Source: Catalinimonas alkaloidigena
GTDB taxonomy: Bacteria; Bacteroidota; Bacteroidia; Cytophagales; Cyclobacteriaceae
Assembly: GCF_029504655.1 (NCBI RefSeq)
Contig: NZ_JAQFIL010000001.1
Location: 2,361,001-2,425,000 of the forward strand
Length of the DNA: 64,000 nucleotides
Direction of reading: 5' to 3'
Part shown: positions 19,544 through 29,023 of the stretch, piece after piece
How the letters are laid out: every line of letters starts with the position of its first letter
How positions within the stretch are numbered: position 1 is the stretch's first letter
Made by a program: the position numbers and the translations under genes
Notes under the pieces: generated by a model
Databases searched by the model: none
What the model was told of the DNA's origin: nothing
What the model saw: only the letters and a program-made list of their open reading frames with translations

Positions 19544-20797
19544 TCAGCTTCTAATATATTTTTTGTATTGAAAATATAACGTAATTAAGTATACTGTGTT
19601 TGAAATGATGAGGGTAAGACAGGCACCATCAATTCCAAAATATTTGACAAGCAATACAAACCCCAGAATGTTAATTCCACCTCTAACGAATGAGGCATTT
19701 CTAAGTTCTTTCCCTCTTCCATGTGAGCTTAAAAACCTGTTAATGAAAAAGCAGAATCCCTGAATTACGTAAGATAGCGACACTAAGCGAACGTAAGGTA
19801 GTACCGGAAGATATTCGTCAGAGTAGACAAACAGAATTACATACTTCACAATAATGTTGAAAGCGACCAAGGCTACTAAGGATACACCTATGGTGGCAAG
19901 CACAGTTTTAACCGGAATACTCTTTGAATTTGCAAACTTTTTAAATGATGTGGTACCTATAGTTTGAGGTATCATCATCAAAGGGGTTGCAATGGTATTT
20001 GAAAGTGCAAAATAGCCAACACTGACATTATCAAGAAAATAACTAATGGTAAACGCACTCAAATGCTGACTGCCGTTGCTGGCGAGAGATCCAATATAAA
20101 TAGGGAAGCCATGTTTGGCATTTTCTTCTTTGATCACCTTGAAGCTACTCTTCAAATTCTTGAATTTGGGTTTCATGCTGATGTAGACATAAGGAAGAAA
20201 AATAGCTATTGCCAGCAGGTGGATAAGAAGAGATAATTCTAAAGTGAGTGTAGAAAAATATCCAATCAGAAAAGTAGGTATGATATATAAAATTTTCTGT
20301 GATAATCTATAGGCAGATAAGTCATAAATTCTATTGTCACCTTCTAAAAGGCGTTCCAGAATTTCTTTGAAAGGAAAAAAGAAGACAACAGGTAATAGTA
20401 ATCTTATCGTGCGACCTAAACCATTGTCGTAGATCCCTTCCTGTATATAGGAGGCGATTAATACAACAATCATAAACAACAGACAAGTAGCTCCTGATAC
20501 TGTAAAAATCCCTCCTAATAACTCTTTTTTCTGGCTTTGAAATTGATTCAGTGCTACCAGTCTACCGGCAGTATTAAATGCCCCTCCGGTAAGCAAGATC
20601 AATATAAATCCCCATAAAGATTGAATAAATTTATAATCACCATAAGCTTCAGGACCAAGCAATCTTGTATTGATAATACTTACCACTACACCCAAAACGA
20701 TTACCAATACATTTGAGCCTAAGAGTGAGAAAATCTGACGACCAGATTTTGAGTTGACCTTTTTCCAGGCTTTCTCAAGCGTAGTTTTTGTTGGCAT
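19544..20797 (-). CDS. Wzx-like polysaccharide flippase (MATE/MVF superfamily)
   Basis: This is a 417-residue integral membrane protein with about 12 hydrophobic segments. It starts with a cytoplasmic N-terminus that leads into QIFSLLGSNVLVIVLGVVVSIINTRLLGPEAYGDYKF, a typical Wzx/oligosaccharide flippase opening (the RLLGPEAYG motif). It would move lipid-linked repeat units across the inner membrane. Its first 23 bases overlap the end of the polymerase gene, and the sulfotransferase follows at 6 bases, so the three genes are likely one transcript. Confidence 0.85.
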   Translation of the reverse strand: MPTKTTLEKAWKKVNSKSGRQIFSLLGSNVLVIVLGVVVSIINTRLLGPEAYGDYKFIQSLWGFILILLTGGAFNTAGRLVALNQFQSQKKELLGGIFTVSGATCLLFMIVVLIASYIQEGIYDNGLGRTIRLLLPVVFFFPFKEILERLLEGDNRIYDLSAYRLSQKILYIIPTFLIGYFSTLTLELSLLIHLLAIAIFLPYVYISMKPKFKNLKSSFKVIKEENAKHGFPIYIGSLASNGSQHLSAFTISYFLDNVSVGYFALSNTIATPLMMIPQTIGTTSFKKFANSKSIPVKTVLATIGVSLVALVAFNIIVKYVILFVYSDEYLPVLPYVRLVSLSYVIQGFCFFINRFLSSHGRGKELRNASFVRGGINILGFVLLVKYFGIDGACLTLIISNTVYLITLYFQYKKYIRS

Positions 20798-22154
20798 AGG
20801 AGTTTTCTAATTTGATCTGATTTTCTCTGTTTTTTAGCATAATAGCTGCAGAGATAGCTATGATGATGCCAAAATTTGTCTCTAATCCCAATCCCAAGGT
20901 GAGGTTTGCGATGATATATCCTATACCCAGATAAAATGGAATATAATATTCAGCATTGCCTGTAATATTCTTCAAATGCAGATAGTATTTGGGAAATGCA
21001 ATTAAAAATATAAGTAGAAAAATGACCGCGGGTAATCCATTAAAGAATAATACCTCAAGAAAAAGGTTGTGCCATCCACCTCTTTCTCCTAGGGCCCATG
21101 CCTGATTTCCAGTTACCTCATACATTGCATTGTAATAAACAGGACTCTCAGTTCCGCCGTAACCAAAAATGATTCCGTGTATATCGCTGAAGCTGACTTC
21201 TATCGCTTTTTGATACAGTTCAAAACGTAGTTCCATGGTACCCTCATCCATCATTCTTTCCTGTGCCACTGATGACTCCATAACACCACTACCCAATATC
21301 AAGAAGATAGCAAAAACACCAATAATCGCAGAGAGCGTTATTACTAATACCTTAAGTTTTAAATTTACGTTGCTGGCATATATGATTGCATGGGCAACAA
21401 AGAAAGCAGTGACCACATAACCCATTCTCATAAAGGCTATAAATATGCCTATCAAAAATAGTGTGCTAAGTATCCTTTTCTTTATCCCTGTGAAATCAGT
21501 AAAAGAAATCCAAACTAAAGCACAAAAAACAACATATGAATGGATATAATCGTCACGAAATACCCCAGTAGATCTGAGGAGTCCCCCAAAAGCAGAGCGA
21601 CTATAATCGGGGTAAACTCTAAAAAAAGATTGGTCCCCTACCAGCTGATAGATAGCAACTAAAGTTGAAATTACAGCAACACTAACCAGTGAAAGTTTTA
21701 CAGCCTGCTTCATACCCTCATCTGCACCTCTTTTTACAGCAAAATAGATGACCACAAAAGCCCCCACTGTGGTAATGGCAACAAACAACTTAGCAGGATC
21801 AGACCGGGAATAGATGGTGTAAGAAATACAGGAAAGTACAGTAAAAGCAATAACATAAGTCTCATAACGAGGTTGAACCCTATATTCTGATTCGGCAATC
21901 TTTTTTTTGTATTGCTTAATAAAAGGATCAACAATGAGAAATACGACCGAAAATAAAAACAGTACCCTCAGAGGCTGCAAATCAAATGCGCCACCTACAC
22001 TGATTTTCAATCCTTCCATGTTGGCTACGTCTCCGACAAATAGCCAAAAACATACTAAGAATGTGAGTAAAGGATATTCTGGCTTAGCTTTTTTGACAAA
22101 AAAAATTGACAGGCAAAAGCTTAATGCCATATAAATATAAAAGTAAGATGCCAT
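20775..22154 (-). CDS. O-antigen polymerase/ligase-like membrane protein (Wzy-like)
   Basis: This is a 459-residue polytopic membrane protein with about 11-12 hydrophobic segments. One larger periplasmic loop (about residues 290-360) carries the conserved-type motif ERGGWHNLFLEVLFFNGLPA, where the H-N region is typical of O-antigen ligase/polymerase (Wzy_C-like) proteins. It is the first gene of the reverse operon with the flippase, sulfotransferase and glycosyltransferase. Polymerase is preferred over ligase because a Wzx and a Wzc-like kinase are present, but sequence alone does not separate the two. Confidence 0.75.
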   Translation of the reverse strand: MASYFYIYMALSFCLSIFFVKKAKPEYPLLTFLVCFWLFVGDVANMEGLKISVGGAFDLQPLRVLFLFSVVFLIVDPFIKQYKKKIAESEYRVQPRYETYVIAFTVLSCISYTIYSRSDPAKLFVAITTVGAFVVIYFAVKRGADEGMKQAVKLSLVSVAVISTLVAIYQLVGDQSFFRVYPDYSRSAFGGLLRSTGVFRDDYIHSYVVFCALVWISFTDFTGIKKRILSTLFLIGIFIAFMRMGYVVTAFFVAHAIIYASNVNLKLKVLVITLSAIIGVFAIFLILGSGVMESSVAQERMMDEGTMELRFELYQKAIEVSFSDIHGIIFGYGGTESPVYYNAMYEVTGNQAWALGERGGWHNLFLEVLFFNGLPAVIFLLIFLIAFPKYYLHLKNITGNAEYYIPFYLGIGYIIANLTLGLGLETNFGIIIAISAAIMLKNRENQIKLENSYANKNYA

Positions 22155-22260
22155 TTTGTATTAACTTACCAAATACTAGTGATTATTTGTACCAAATTTA
22201 AACATTTAAAGTTTAAATAGAAATTTAAACATAAAATATATAATAAAATTTAATTATTTA

Positions 22261-22295
22261 TTGTTATGTAATAAAATAGGATTTTTTTACTTTTG
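22261..22295 (+). promoter_or_regulatory. Candidate promoter of the forward glycosyltransferase
   Basis: TACTTTTG at 22288-22295 matches the Bacteroidota -7 consensus TAnnTTTG. A TTG at 22261-22263 is a possible -33 element, though the spacing is slightly long. Transcription would start near 22302, which excludes the TTG at 22293 as start codon and supports ATG 22323. Confidence 0.4.
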
Positions 22296-22322
22296 TATAG
22301 TACCATTACTTTAGCAAAATTC

Positions 22323-23429
22323 ATGAAAGTTTTAACAATTACAGATTCTTTTCATACCGGAGGCAAAGAAAGAAGGTTAATTGAACTCCTGAAAGGGCTG
22401 ATCAAAAGAAATATTGAGTGTGAATTGATCGTACTGTCAGATGTAGTTCAGTATGAAGAGTTATATGACCTGGGCATACCGATACATTTTTTGAAAAGGA
22501 CTTATAAAAAGGACATAAGTATTTTTAAAAAAATCTATAGCATAATAAAAAAATCAGATCCTGATATCGTACAGAGTTGGGCAACAATGGCTTCAATCTA
22601 CGTTACTCCCATTGTAAAACTCCTTAATATCAAATTTGTAAATGCGACTATCGCAGATGCCCCAAGTCATAAAAGTTTTTTTGATCAAAGCATGCTCAGA
22701 AAAAAAGTGACATTCCCTTTTTCTCATGCCATTGTTGGTAACTCAATGGCAGGCTTAAAAGCCTATAATGCTCCATTGACTAAAAGTTATGCATTCCATA
22801 ATGGCTTTGATTTAAGAAGGATAGGGAATCTAATACCAAAAGAAGATATTAGACAAAAGTTTAATATCAAAACAAAGTTTGTTGTAGGAATGGTTGGTAA
22901 ATTTGAAGATCGCAAAGACTACACGACGTATATTAATGCAGCAGTTAAAATTGTTCAGGAAAGAAATGACATCACATTTTTGGCAATAGGAGACGGTAAT
23001 AACTTGAAAAATACCCAAAAATTGGTAGATGAAAAATTAAGAGATAGAATTATTTTTACGGGCAGGCAAACAAAGGTGGAATCGATTATTAACCTGTTTG
23101 ACATTGGTGTACTTACCACTAATGATAAATTGCATGGAGAAGGTATTTCTAATGCTATCCTTGAGTATATGGTTCTTGCGAAGCCTGTGGTTGCAAGTAA
23201 AGGAGGAGGAACGTCTGAAATAATAGAAGATCAAAAAACAGGTTTCATCATCCGACCTTATGATGTTGAAGAATTAGTAAGAAAAATAGCTCTTTTAATT
23301 GAAGATGAAACACTTAGATTAAAGATGGGAGAGGCTAGCGCTCAAAGAATTCATGAGCATTTCAGTTTAGAAAAAATGACTGATTCTTATCTTAATTTAT
23401 ATAAATCATTAGTCAAAGTGCATGCTTGA
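22323..23429 (+). CDS. Glycosyltransferase family 4
   Basis: The start is chosen at ATG 22323 (MKVLTITDSFHTGGKERRL), the usual GT4 opening; an in-frame TTG at 22293 falls on a promoter-like box. The acceptor half carries SWATMASIYVTPIVKLL and the donor half FVVGMVGKFEDRKDYTTYI, IIFTGRQTKVESIINLFDIGVL, and an E-x7-E region HGEGISNAILEYMVLAKPVVAS. The protein has about 368 residues and no signal peptide. It is divergent from the polymerase operon and lies 218 bases before the heparinase-like gene. It is a predicted cytoplasmic sugar transferase of the polysaccharide pathway. Confidence 0.85.
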   Translation: MKVLTITDSFHTGGKERRLIELLKGLIKRNIECELIVLSDVVQYEELYDLGIPIHFLKRTYKKDISIFKKIYSIIKKSDPDIVQSWATMASIYVTPIVKLLNIKFVNATIADAPSHKSFFDQSMLRKKVTFPFSHAIVGNSMAGLKAYNAPLTKSYAFHNGFDLRRIGNLIPKEDIRQKFNIKTKFVVGMVGKFEDRKDYTTYINAAVKIVQERNDITFLAIGDGNNLKNTQKLVDEKLRDRIIFTGRQTKVESIINLFDIGVLTTNDKLHGEGISNAILEYMVLAKPVVASKGGGTSEIIEDQKTGFIIRPYDVEELVRKIALLIEDETLRLKMGEASAQRIHEHFSLEKMTDSYLNLYKSLVKVHA

Positions 23430-23647
23430 TGAATATTTTTTGAACAGTTATGTATGACATAATTATTTAATCTGATATAACATGTGCTTTGATTATAACT
23501 ATTAGAGGTTATTCTTAATTCTTTTATAGAGACATGCACCGCTCCGGAAGGGGGTAATCTCTGTTTGAGAATCATGTATACTCAAATAACCTGTTCTGAT
23601 TTGTATTTGAACCAATAAATTATTTAAGCAAACCATACTTTATTTTT

Positions 23648-25594
23648 ATGTCACTTTCCTGGTATTTCTACCGCCTTCGTACGATGTCTTTACCAGAAAT
23701 TTTTTTCCGTACACAACAATTCTGGCAAAAGAAAAAAGAAAAAAAACAGCCAACAGAAGGATTACCAGTAGATATAGACCTGCTCAGTTTACCACAAAAA
23801 ATCCTGCCATTTACTGAAGTTAATATAAAGATTGACAAGCAGGAAATTGATATTTTTGGCCAGCGTTTTCACTATGACGAACCCATTGACTGGCACCTTG
23901 ATATTTCATCTGGTAAGAAGTTCCCTATGGCTTTCGCCAAGGATATCAATATAAGAACTGAAGAATTTGGAAGTGCCAAGCATGTATGGGAGGTAAACCG
24001 CATGCAATTTCTTAGCCTGATAGCACTACAGTACAGAACCAGTGGAGACAGCAAATACCTACAACAGTTTCAGGTGATAATGGATTCATGGATTGAGTCA
24101 AACCCGTATTTACAAGGAGTAAACTGGTATAGTAATATTGAAGTAAATATCCGCTTAATTGTATGGTTCTTTTGCTGGGAAATTTTGGACGTTAACCGTC
24201 TGATAGAAGAAAAAGCTGACTTCAGGAAATTTGTTGAGGAGTCTTGGATTCCAAGCATTTATCAGCACATGAGGTACAGCTTTCAAAACCCCTCCAAATA
24301 TTCTTCAGCCAACAACCACCTGATCAGTGAACATGCTGGCCTTTTTATAGCTTCTTGCTTCTGGAAATTTGAAGAATCTGAAACATGGCGGTTGCATGCC
24401 CAGGCAGGTCTTGAGCAGGAAATTGTTTTGCAGCATTCAGAGCAGGGAGTGAACAAAGAAGAAGCTGCTGAATACATTCAGTTCATCACTGACTTTTTTC
24501 TCATACCCTATGTAGTAGGCCTAAATAGTGGGCATCAATTTTCATCTCAGTATAGAGATCAATTGGCTAATATCTGTGAGTATATTTATCAGATGATGGA
24601 TATAAAAGGTAACATTGTGTACTATGGTGATGAAGATGATGGTAAAGTGGTGATCCTAGACCCTGACTTACACTTTGATAATTTTAAATCAATACTTACC
24701 TCAGGAGTAATTTTATTTAATAAACCAGCATGGAGGTTACAAGATAATGGCTTTGACACCAAAAATATGCTTCTCTTCGGAGAAGAAGGTAAAGCAAAGT
24801 ATGAACAAATTTCGGAAAGCAAAGAGAATTGTGATTCAAAGTTTTACATTCATGAAGGCCATTTTATTCTCCGTAAACAAAACAGAAAAGAAAGCAAAGA
24901 AATGTTTGTTCATTTCGATGCCGCACCCTTAGGATTTCTTTCTATCGCTGCTCACGGACATTCCGATGCATTGTCTTTTGTACTCCATGTTGACGGATAT
25001 CCTATTATTACCGATTCCGGTACCTATACCTATCATACTGAAGCCGATTGGCGTAATTACTTTATTGGTGCCTTAGCGCACAATACCATCAGGGTAGATC
25101 AAGTAGATCAGGCCATGAGTGCAGGGCCTACGATGTGGCTGAAGCACTACAAAACGCGAGTGCTTGCTCAGGAAAGTAATGTGGTCAATGATATGGTTTA
25201 TGCCAGCCACAATGGTTATCAAAAAAATGGCGTAGTCCACAAAAGAAGGCTTGAGCTAAATAAAGAAATAGAGGAATTGCACATCACGGATGAGCTAATA
25301 GTTAAAAATAAAAAGTCTCACCTGATAGAAATGCCCTTACATTTACACCCTGGCGTGAGTGTGGAACAAATCAGTAGCCATAAAATAATTTTGAAGCATC
25401 AAACTGCAAGAACAGTAGAACTTAATTTACCAGCTGGAATGAGTACCGAACTTATAAAAGGAAGTGTTGATCCTATTTTAGGATGGTATTCTCCTTCTTT
25501 TCAAATCAAAGAGCCAACCACTGTCATTTACAGTAAATCGGATATCAGAAGTACAACTGAATTTTCTACTATTATAAGAGTCCTCAATAGTTAG
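23648..25594 (+). CDS. Heparinase II/III family protein (alginate-lyase-like plus heparinase C-terminal domain)
   Basis: The protein has 648 residues. The N-terminus (SWYFYRLRTMSLPEIFFRTQQFW) is typical of heparinase-like proteins encoded in polysaccharide clusters and lacks an obvious cleavable signal peptide. An alpha/alpha toroid region (about 90-330) contains YSSANNHLISEHAGLF, in which the NNH stretch is the expected catalytic neighbourhood. A beta-sheet domain (about 390-620) contains HGHSDALSFVLHVDGYPIITDSGTY. Enzymes of this family cleave uronic-acid-containing, often sulfated glycans by beta-elimination. Together with the sulfotransferase this points to an anionic polymer. It may instead act as an editing or length-control enzyme; localisation is uncertain. 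Confidence 0.8.
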   Translation: MSLSWYFYRLRTMSLPEIFFRTQQFWQKKKEKKQPTEGLPVDIDLLSLPQKILPFTEVNIKIDKQEIDIFGQRFHYDEPIDWHLDISSGKKFPMAFAKDINIRTEEFGSAKHVWEVNRMQFLSLIALQYRTSGDSKYLQQFQVIMDSWIESNPYLQGVNWYSNIEVNIRLIVWFFCWEILDVNRLIEEKADFRKFVEESWIPSIYQHMRYSFQNPSKYSSANNHLISEHAGLFIASCFWKFEESETWRLHAQAGLEQEIVLQHSEQGVNKEEAAEYIQFITDFFLIPYVVGLNSGHQFSSQYRDQLANICEYIYQMMDIKGNIVYYGDEDDGKVVILDPDLHFDNFKSILTSGVILFNKPAWRLQDNGFDTKNMLLFGEEGKAKYEQISESKENCDSKFYIHEGHFILRKQNRKESKEMFVHFDAAPLGFLSIAAHGHSDALSFVLHVDGYPIITDSGTYTYHTEADWRNYFIGALAHNTIRVDQVDQAMSAGPTMWLKHYKTRVLAQESNVVNDMVYASHNGYQKNGVVHKRRLELNKEIEELHITDELIVKNKKSHLIEMPLHLHPGVSVEQISSHKIILKHQTARTVELNLPAGMSTELIKGSVDPILGWYSPSFQIKEPTTVIYSKSDIRSTTEFSTIIRVLNS

Positions 25595-25784
25595 GCTTAG
25601 AGAAACACTACCAGTCTTGCATAAAAGTCCCTACTAGGCTGTATATTAGCTCTAGCTTTAACAAATTAGGCCACATCTCATTGATATAGTTTATTATCAT
25701 CTGTAATTTGGCTTCGTTTTTTGCATATTGCATCGTGCTTTGAATAAAATTATTTTAGGCAAATAAATATTCCTAACTAAATCT

Positions 25785-27467
25785 ATGGCAGAAGTTATAA
25801 GAATGCCCAAGATGAGCGACACCATGGAAGAGGGTGTAATTGCTTCTTGGCAGAAAAAAGTAGGCGATAAAGTCGAATCAGGAGACATACTCGCCGAAGT
25901 AGAAACCGATAAAGCAACTATGGAGCTAGAGTCTTTTGAAGATGGCACATTGCTATATATCGGAGTTAAAGAAAATGAAGCTGTACCGGTAGATGGGGTT
26001 ATCGCGATTATAGGTGAAGAAGGAGAGGAAATTGACAGCTTATTAAAACAAATTGAAAGTGGGAGTTCAACAGCGCCTGATAAAGAAGAGGAGACTGATC
26101 AAGCTGATGTAAGCGAAGAGGGAGAAGATGAAGAGGTGGACACTTCTGATGTCAATGCTACAGTAGTCACCATGCCCAAGATGAGTGATACGATGACAGA
26201 AGGAGTAATTGCTTCCTGGCTCAAAAAAGTTGGCGATAAAGTAGAGTCAGGAGATATTCTGGCTGAAGTAGAAACGGATAAAGCCACTATGGAACTGGAG
26301 TCTTATGAAGATGGGATTTTACTCTATGTAGGCGTTGAAGAAGGAGGAGCAGTTGAGATTGATGGTGTGATCGCTGTAATAGGAGAAGAAGGCGCGGATT
26401 ATGAAAAGCTCCTAAAGGCAAATAAATCTAAGAAAAAAGGGGGTGAAGAGCCAAAAGAAGAAAAGAGTAGTTCTTCCAATGGTCAGGATAAGGCTGAGGA
26501 AAAAGATGCACCTGCTTATACCCCAACTCATGCTGAAGAATCCAGCTTACCTTCATCATCAGATGGTGGTAGAGTAAAGGCTTCACCTTTAGCCAAGAAA
26601 ATGGCTGAAGACAAAGGGTATGACATCTCCAAAATACCAGGAACGGGTGAGAACGGTAGAGTTGTCAAAAAAGATATTGAAAGCTATAAGCCTTCTAAGT
26701 CACAGCCTGTAGCTCAACCCGATGCTGCTCAAAAAGATACTGCGAAGCAAGCTGCTCCTGTGAAGCTTCCTGAAGTGGTAGGAGAAGAACGTTACGAAGA
26801 AGTCAATGTATCTCAGATGCGTAAAACCATCGCGCGTAGATTGGCCGAAAGTAAGTTTACTGCGCCTCATTTTTACCTTACCATGGAAATTGACATGGAA
26901 AAGGCAATTGCTGCGCGGAAGAGTATGAATGAAATTGCACAGGTAAAGATTTCTTTCAATGACATAGTGGTGAAAGCAGTGGCTGCGGCTCTGCGTCAAC
27001 ATCCTAAAGTAAATGTGTCATGGCGCGGAGATAAGATGCGTTTTAACCAACATATCAATATAGGAATAGCGGTAGCAGTTGAGGAAGGGCTACTGGTACC
27101 GGTAGTTCGCTTTGCCGATAATAAAACGATCTCTCATATCTCGGCTGAGGTGAAAGATCTAGCCAATAAAGCGAAAAACAAGCAGCTCCAACCTAAAGAT
27201 TGGGAAGGTAGTACTTTCACGATTTCTAATCTGGGTATGTTTGGCATTGAGGAGTTTACCGCAATCGTCAATCCACCGGATGCTTGTATCCTGGCAGTAG
27301 GGGGTATCAAAGAAACACCAGTAGTGAAAAACGGACAGATCGTTCCCGGTAATGTTATGAAAGTAACACTTTCGTGTGATCACCGCGCCGTAGACGGAGC
27401 TTTGGGTGCAGCATTTTTACAAACTTTTAAAGCTTATATGGAAGATCCGATCAGGATTCTAGTATAA
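25785..27467 (+). CDS. pdhC: Pyruvate dehydrogenase complex E2, dihydrolipoamide acetyltransferase
   Basis: This 560-residue E2 subunit has two lipoyl domains, with lipoylated lysines expected at about K43 and K166 in the ETDKATMELES motif. A peripheral subunit-binding domain follows (about 265-305, RVKASPLAKKMAEDKGYD), then a catalytic domain that ends with the DHRAVDG motif containing the likely catalytic His at about 533. The linkers are rich in Glu, Lys, Ser and Pro. It transfers the acetyl group from lipoamide to CoA in the cytoplasm. The E1 and E3 genes are not adjacent. The two lipoyl domains are near copies of each other. A hairpin terminator directly follows. Confidence 0.93.
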   Translation: MAEVIRMPKMSDTMEEGVIASWQKKVGDKVESGDILAEVETDKATMELESFEDGTLLYIGVKENEAVPVDGVIAIIGEEGEEIDSLLKQIESGSSTAPDKEEETDQADVSEEGEDEEVDTSDVNATVVTMPKMSDTMTEGVIASWLKKVGDKVESGDILAEVETDKATMELESYEDGILLYVGVEEGGAVEIDGVIAVIGEEGADYEKLLKANKSKKKGGEEPKEEKSSSSNGQDKAEEKDAPAYTPTHAEESSLPSSSDGGRVKASPLAKKMAEDKGYDISKIPGTGENGRVVKKDIESYKPSKSQPVAQPDAAQKDTAKQAAPVKLPEVVGEERYEEVNVSQMRKTIARRLAESKFTAPHFYLTMEIDMEKAIAARKSMNEIAQVKISFNDIVVKAVAAALRQHPKVNVSWRGDKMRFNQHINIGIAVAVEEGLLVPVVRFADNKTISHISAEVKDLANKAKNKQLQPKDWEGSTFTISNLGMFGIEEFTAIVNPPDACILAVGGIKETPVVKNGQIVPGNVMKVTLSCDHRAVDGALGAAFLQTFKAYMEDPIRILV

Positions 27468-27480
27468 TTAGAAATTGCTA

Positions 27481-27514
27481 AAAAGGCTTTGCAAATTTTT
27501 GCTGAGCCTTTTTC
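27481..27514 (+). terminator. Terminator between pdhC and hslV
   Basis: AAAAGGCT (27481-27488) pairs with AGCCTTTT (27505-27512) and is followed by T residues. It occupies the region that would be the upstream extension of the hslV frame, which supports the later hslV start. Confidence 0.75.
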
Positions 27515-27528
27515 TTAAATTATTTTTT

Positions 27529-28071
27529 ATGATGCCAAAAGTAAAATCAACTACAGTATTAGCAGTCATTCATAATGGCAAAGTTGCTATAGGAGCAGAT
27601 GGTCAGGCTACAATGGGAAACACGGTTGCCAAAGGCAATGTGAAGAAAATCAGGAAATTGCAGGAAGGTAAAATCATTACCGGCTTTGCTGGTTCTACTG
27701 CCGATGCGTTCACACTTATTGGAAGATTTGACGAGAAACTTGGTGCCTACAGTGGAAATATGAAAAGAGCCGCGATAGAACTGGCTAAAGATTGGCGGAC
27801 GGATCGTTACCTTAGGCGTTTGGAGGCCATGATGATTGTTTGTGACCAGGATGAGATTTTGGTGATTTCTGGTAATGGTGATGTTTTGGAGCCAGACAAT
27901 GGGATTGCCGCGATTGGTTCGGGAAGCATGTATGCTCAGTCCGCTGCCATGGCTATGAAAAAACACGCGCCACAGCTATCCGCTAAAGAAATTGTTACCG
28001 ATGCTTTGCATATCGCAGCTGATATATGCATATACACCAATCATAATCTGGTGATAGAGGAAGTAGAGTAA
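27529..28071 (+). CDS. hslV: ATP-dependent protease proteolytic subunit HslV (ClpQ)
   Basis: This is a 180-residue Ntn-type threonine protease of the proteasome-like HslUV complex. It matches the family along its full length: [70 protein letters not shown] and ICIYTNH. The catalytic N-terminal Thr would be exposed by removing MMPKVKS before TT at residue 8. ATG 27529 or 27532 is the likely start; the longer frame upstream encodes a terminator. The partner ATPase HslU is not in this window, so it must be elsewhere on the chromosome. Confidence 0.93.
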   Translation: MMPKVKSTTVLAVIHNGKVAIGADGQATMGNTVAKGNVKKIRKLQEGKIITGFAGSTADAFTLIGRFDEKLGAYSGNMKRAAIELAKDWRTDRYLRRLEAMMIVCDQDEILVISGNGDVLEPDNGIAAIGSGSMYAQSAAMAMKKHAPQLSAKEIVTDALHIAADICIYTNHNLVIEEVE

Positions 28072-28096
28072 TTATCTATATTCACTAAGTATACTG

Positions 28097-28132
28097 AACT
28101 GCTGATCTTTAATACGATCAGCAGTTTTTTTA
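28097..28132 (+). terminator. Terminator after hslV
   Basis: AACTGCTGATC (28097-28107) pairs with GATCAGCAGTT (28116-28126) and is followed by a T run. It sits between convergent genes. Confidence 0.85.
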
Positions 28133-28169
28133 TTAAAAAACTATTCGGCTACCACAATAATAAATTCGC

Positions 28170-28883
28170 CTATTCTACTTGTCGAAATAAAAATGACAAA
28201 TTGATTTCCCCAATTTCATTTTTTAGGTATTTAAAAAAAGCATACAAAAAAATTATTACACCCAGCATCTCCAAGGTTTCTTCTACTATATATTCCAGCG
28301 GGTAATAGACACTTACGCCAACCATCGTAGATCCTATACTTTCCATCACCATTCCTCCTCCTACAAATACAATGGATGCAATGACAAGCAACTTTTTGTA
28401 TAAAGCAGGGAGGTGCAGTAGAAAAGGTAAATAAAAGTATGCAAGAATCAGCAGTAGTATTGAAAAAGGTAACACCCAGATGAAGCCACCAATGGTATCT
28501 TCCACACCAAGAAATATAGAGGTATACCTTCCTACTCTTTCATGTATGCTTGCTAACTCATCAGCTCCTAAGAAGAAAAAAACAAAAGATATAAAAAACC
28601 AGTGTTTGTAAAATCTGCTTCCTCTGTCTTTAGCCAGGCTGATCAATAATACTACACAGCCGGTAAACATCAGATTAATACCTGAAAATAATGAAGGAAA
28701 ATTATTTTCCTCGTTTAAATCTATGAAAGTAATGATCTTAGGCTGTATTCCTTCATACAATAGAAATTGCTGAAGCAGATTTAGTAATAGAAGCGCTGCC
28801 ACAATAATCAATTCAATCTTTATAATGCTGGCTGGATTGATGTTAAGCGAAACTGTTTTGTTGTGTTTCGTAGTTAAAGACAT
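28170..28883 (-). CDS. Multi-pass membrane protein of unknown function
   Basis: This 237-residue protein has about six hydrophobic segments (around 20-42, 65-84, 93-107, 130-158, 163-182 and 200-222). Two charged motifs stand out because they lie in or beside membrane segments: DELASIHE (108-115) and EETLEMLG (201-208). Their acidic and His residues could bind a metal or protons, which is speculative. I do not recognise the family with confidence. It is a single gene, convergent with hslV and divergent from the NUDIX gene; the gap of 140 bases upstream holds both promoters. Confidence 0.7.
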   Translation of the reverse strand: MSLTTKHNKTVSLNINPASIIKIELIIVAALLLLNLLQQFLLYEGIQPKIITFIDLNEENNFPSLFSGINLMFTGCVVLLISLAKDRGSRFYKHWFFISFVFFFLGADELASIHERVGRYTSIFLGVEDTIGGFIWVLPFSILLLILAYFYLPFLLHLPALYKKLLVIASIVFVGGGMVMESIGSTMVGVSVYYPLEYIVEETLEMLGVIIFLYAFFKYLKNEIGEINLSFLFRQVE

Positions 28884-29023
28884 GGACGGTATAAATTATG
28901 ACATTCAAAAAAATAAGGTGCGTATTTCACAATAAGCACGATTAAAAAATACATTTTACTAAATATTTAAAAAATAAGCATTAACAAGAAGTTTTATGGC
29001 TGTTTTTTTAATGAAATCGGGAT

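Noticed and set aside
5450..25594. An integrated mobile element explaining the duplicated beta-helix genes
   Set aside because: No transposase, integrase or terminal inverted repeats were seen; homologous recombination between paralogues is sufficient.
27475..27528. N-terminal extension of HslV
   Set aside because: The bases form the pdhC terminator hairpin, and family members start at the position of ATG 27529.
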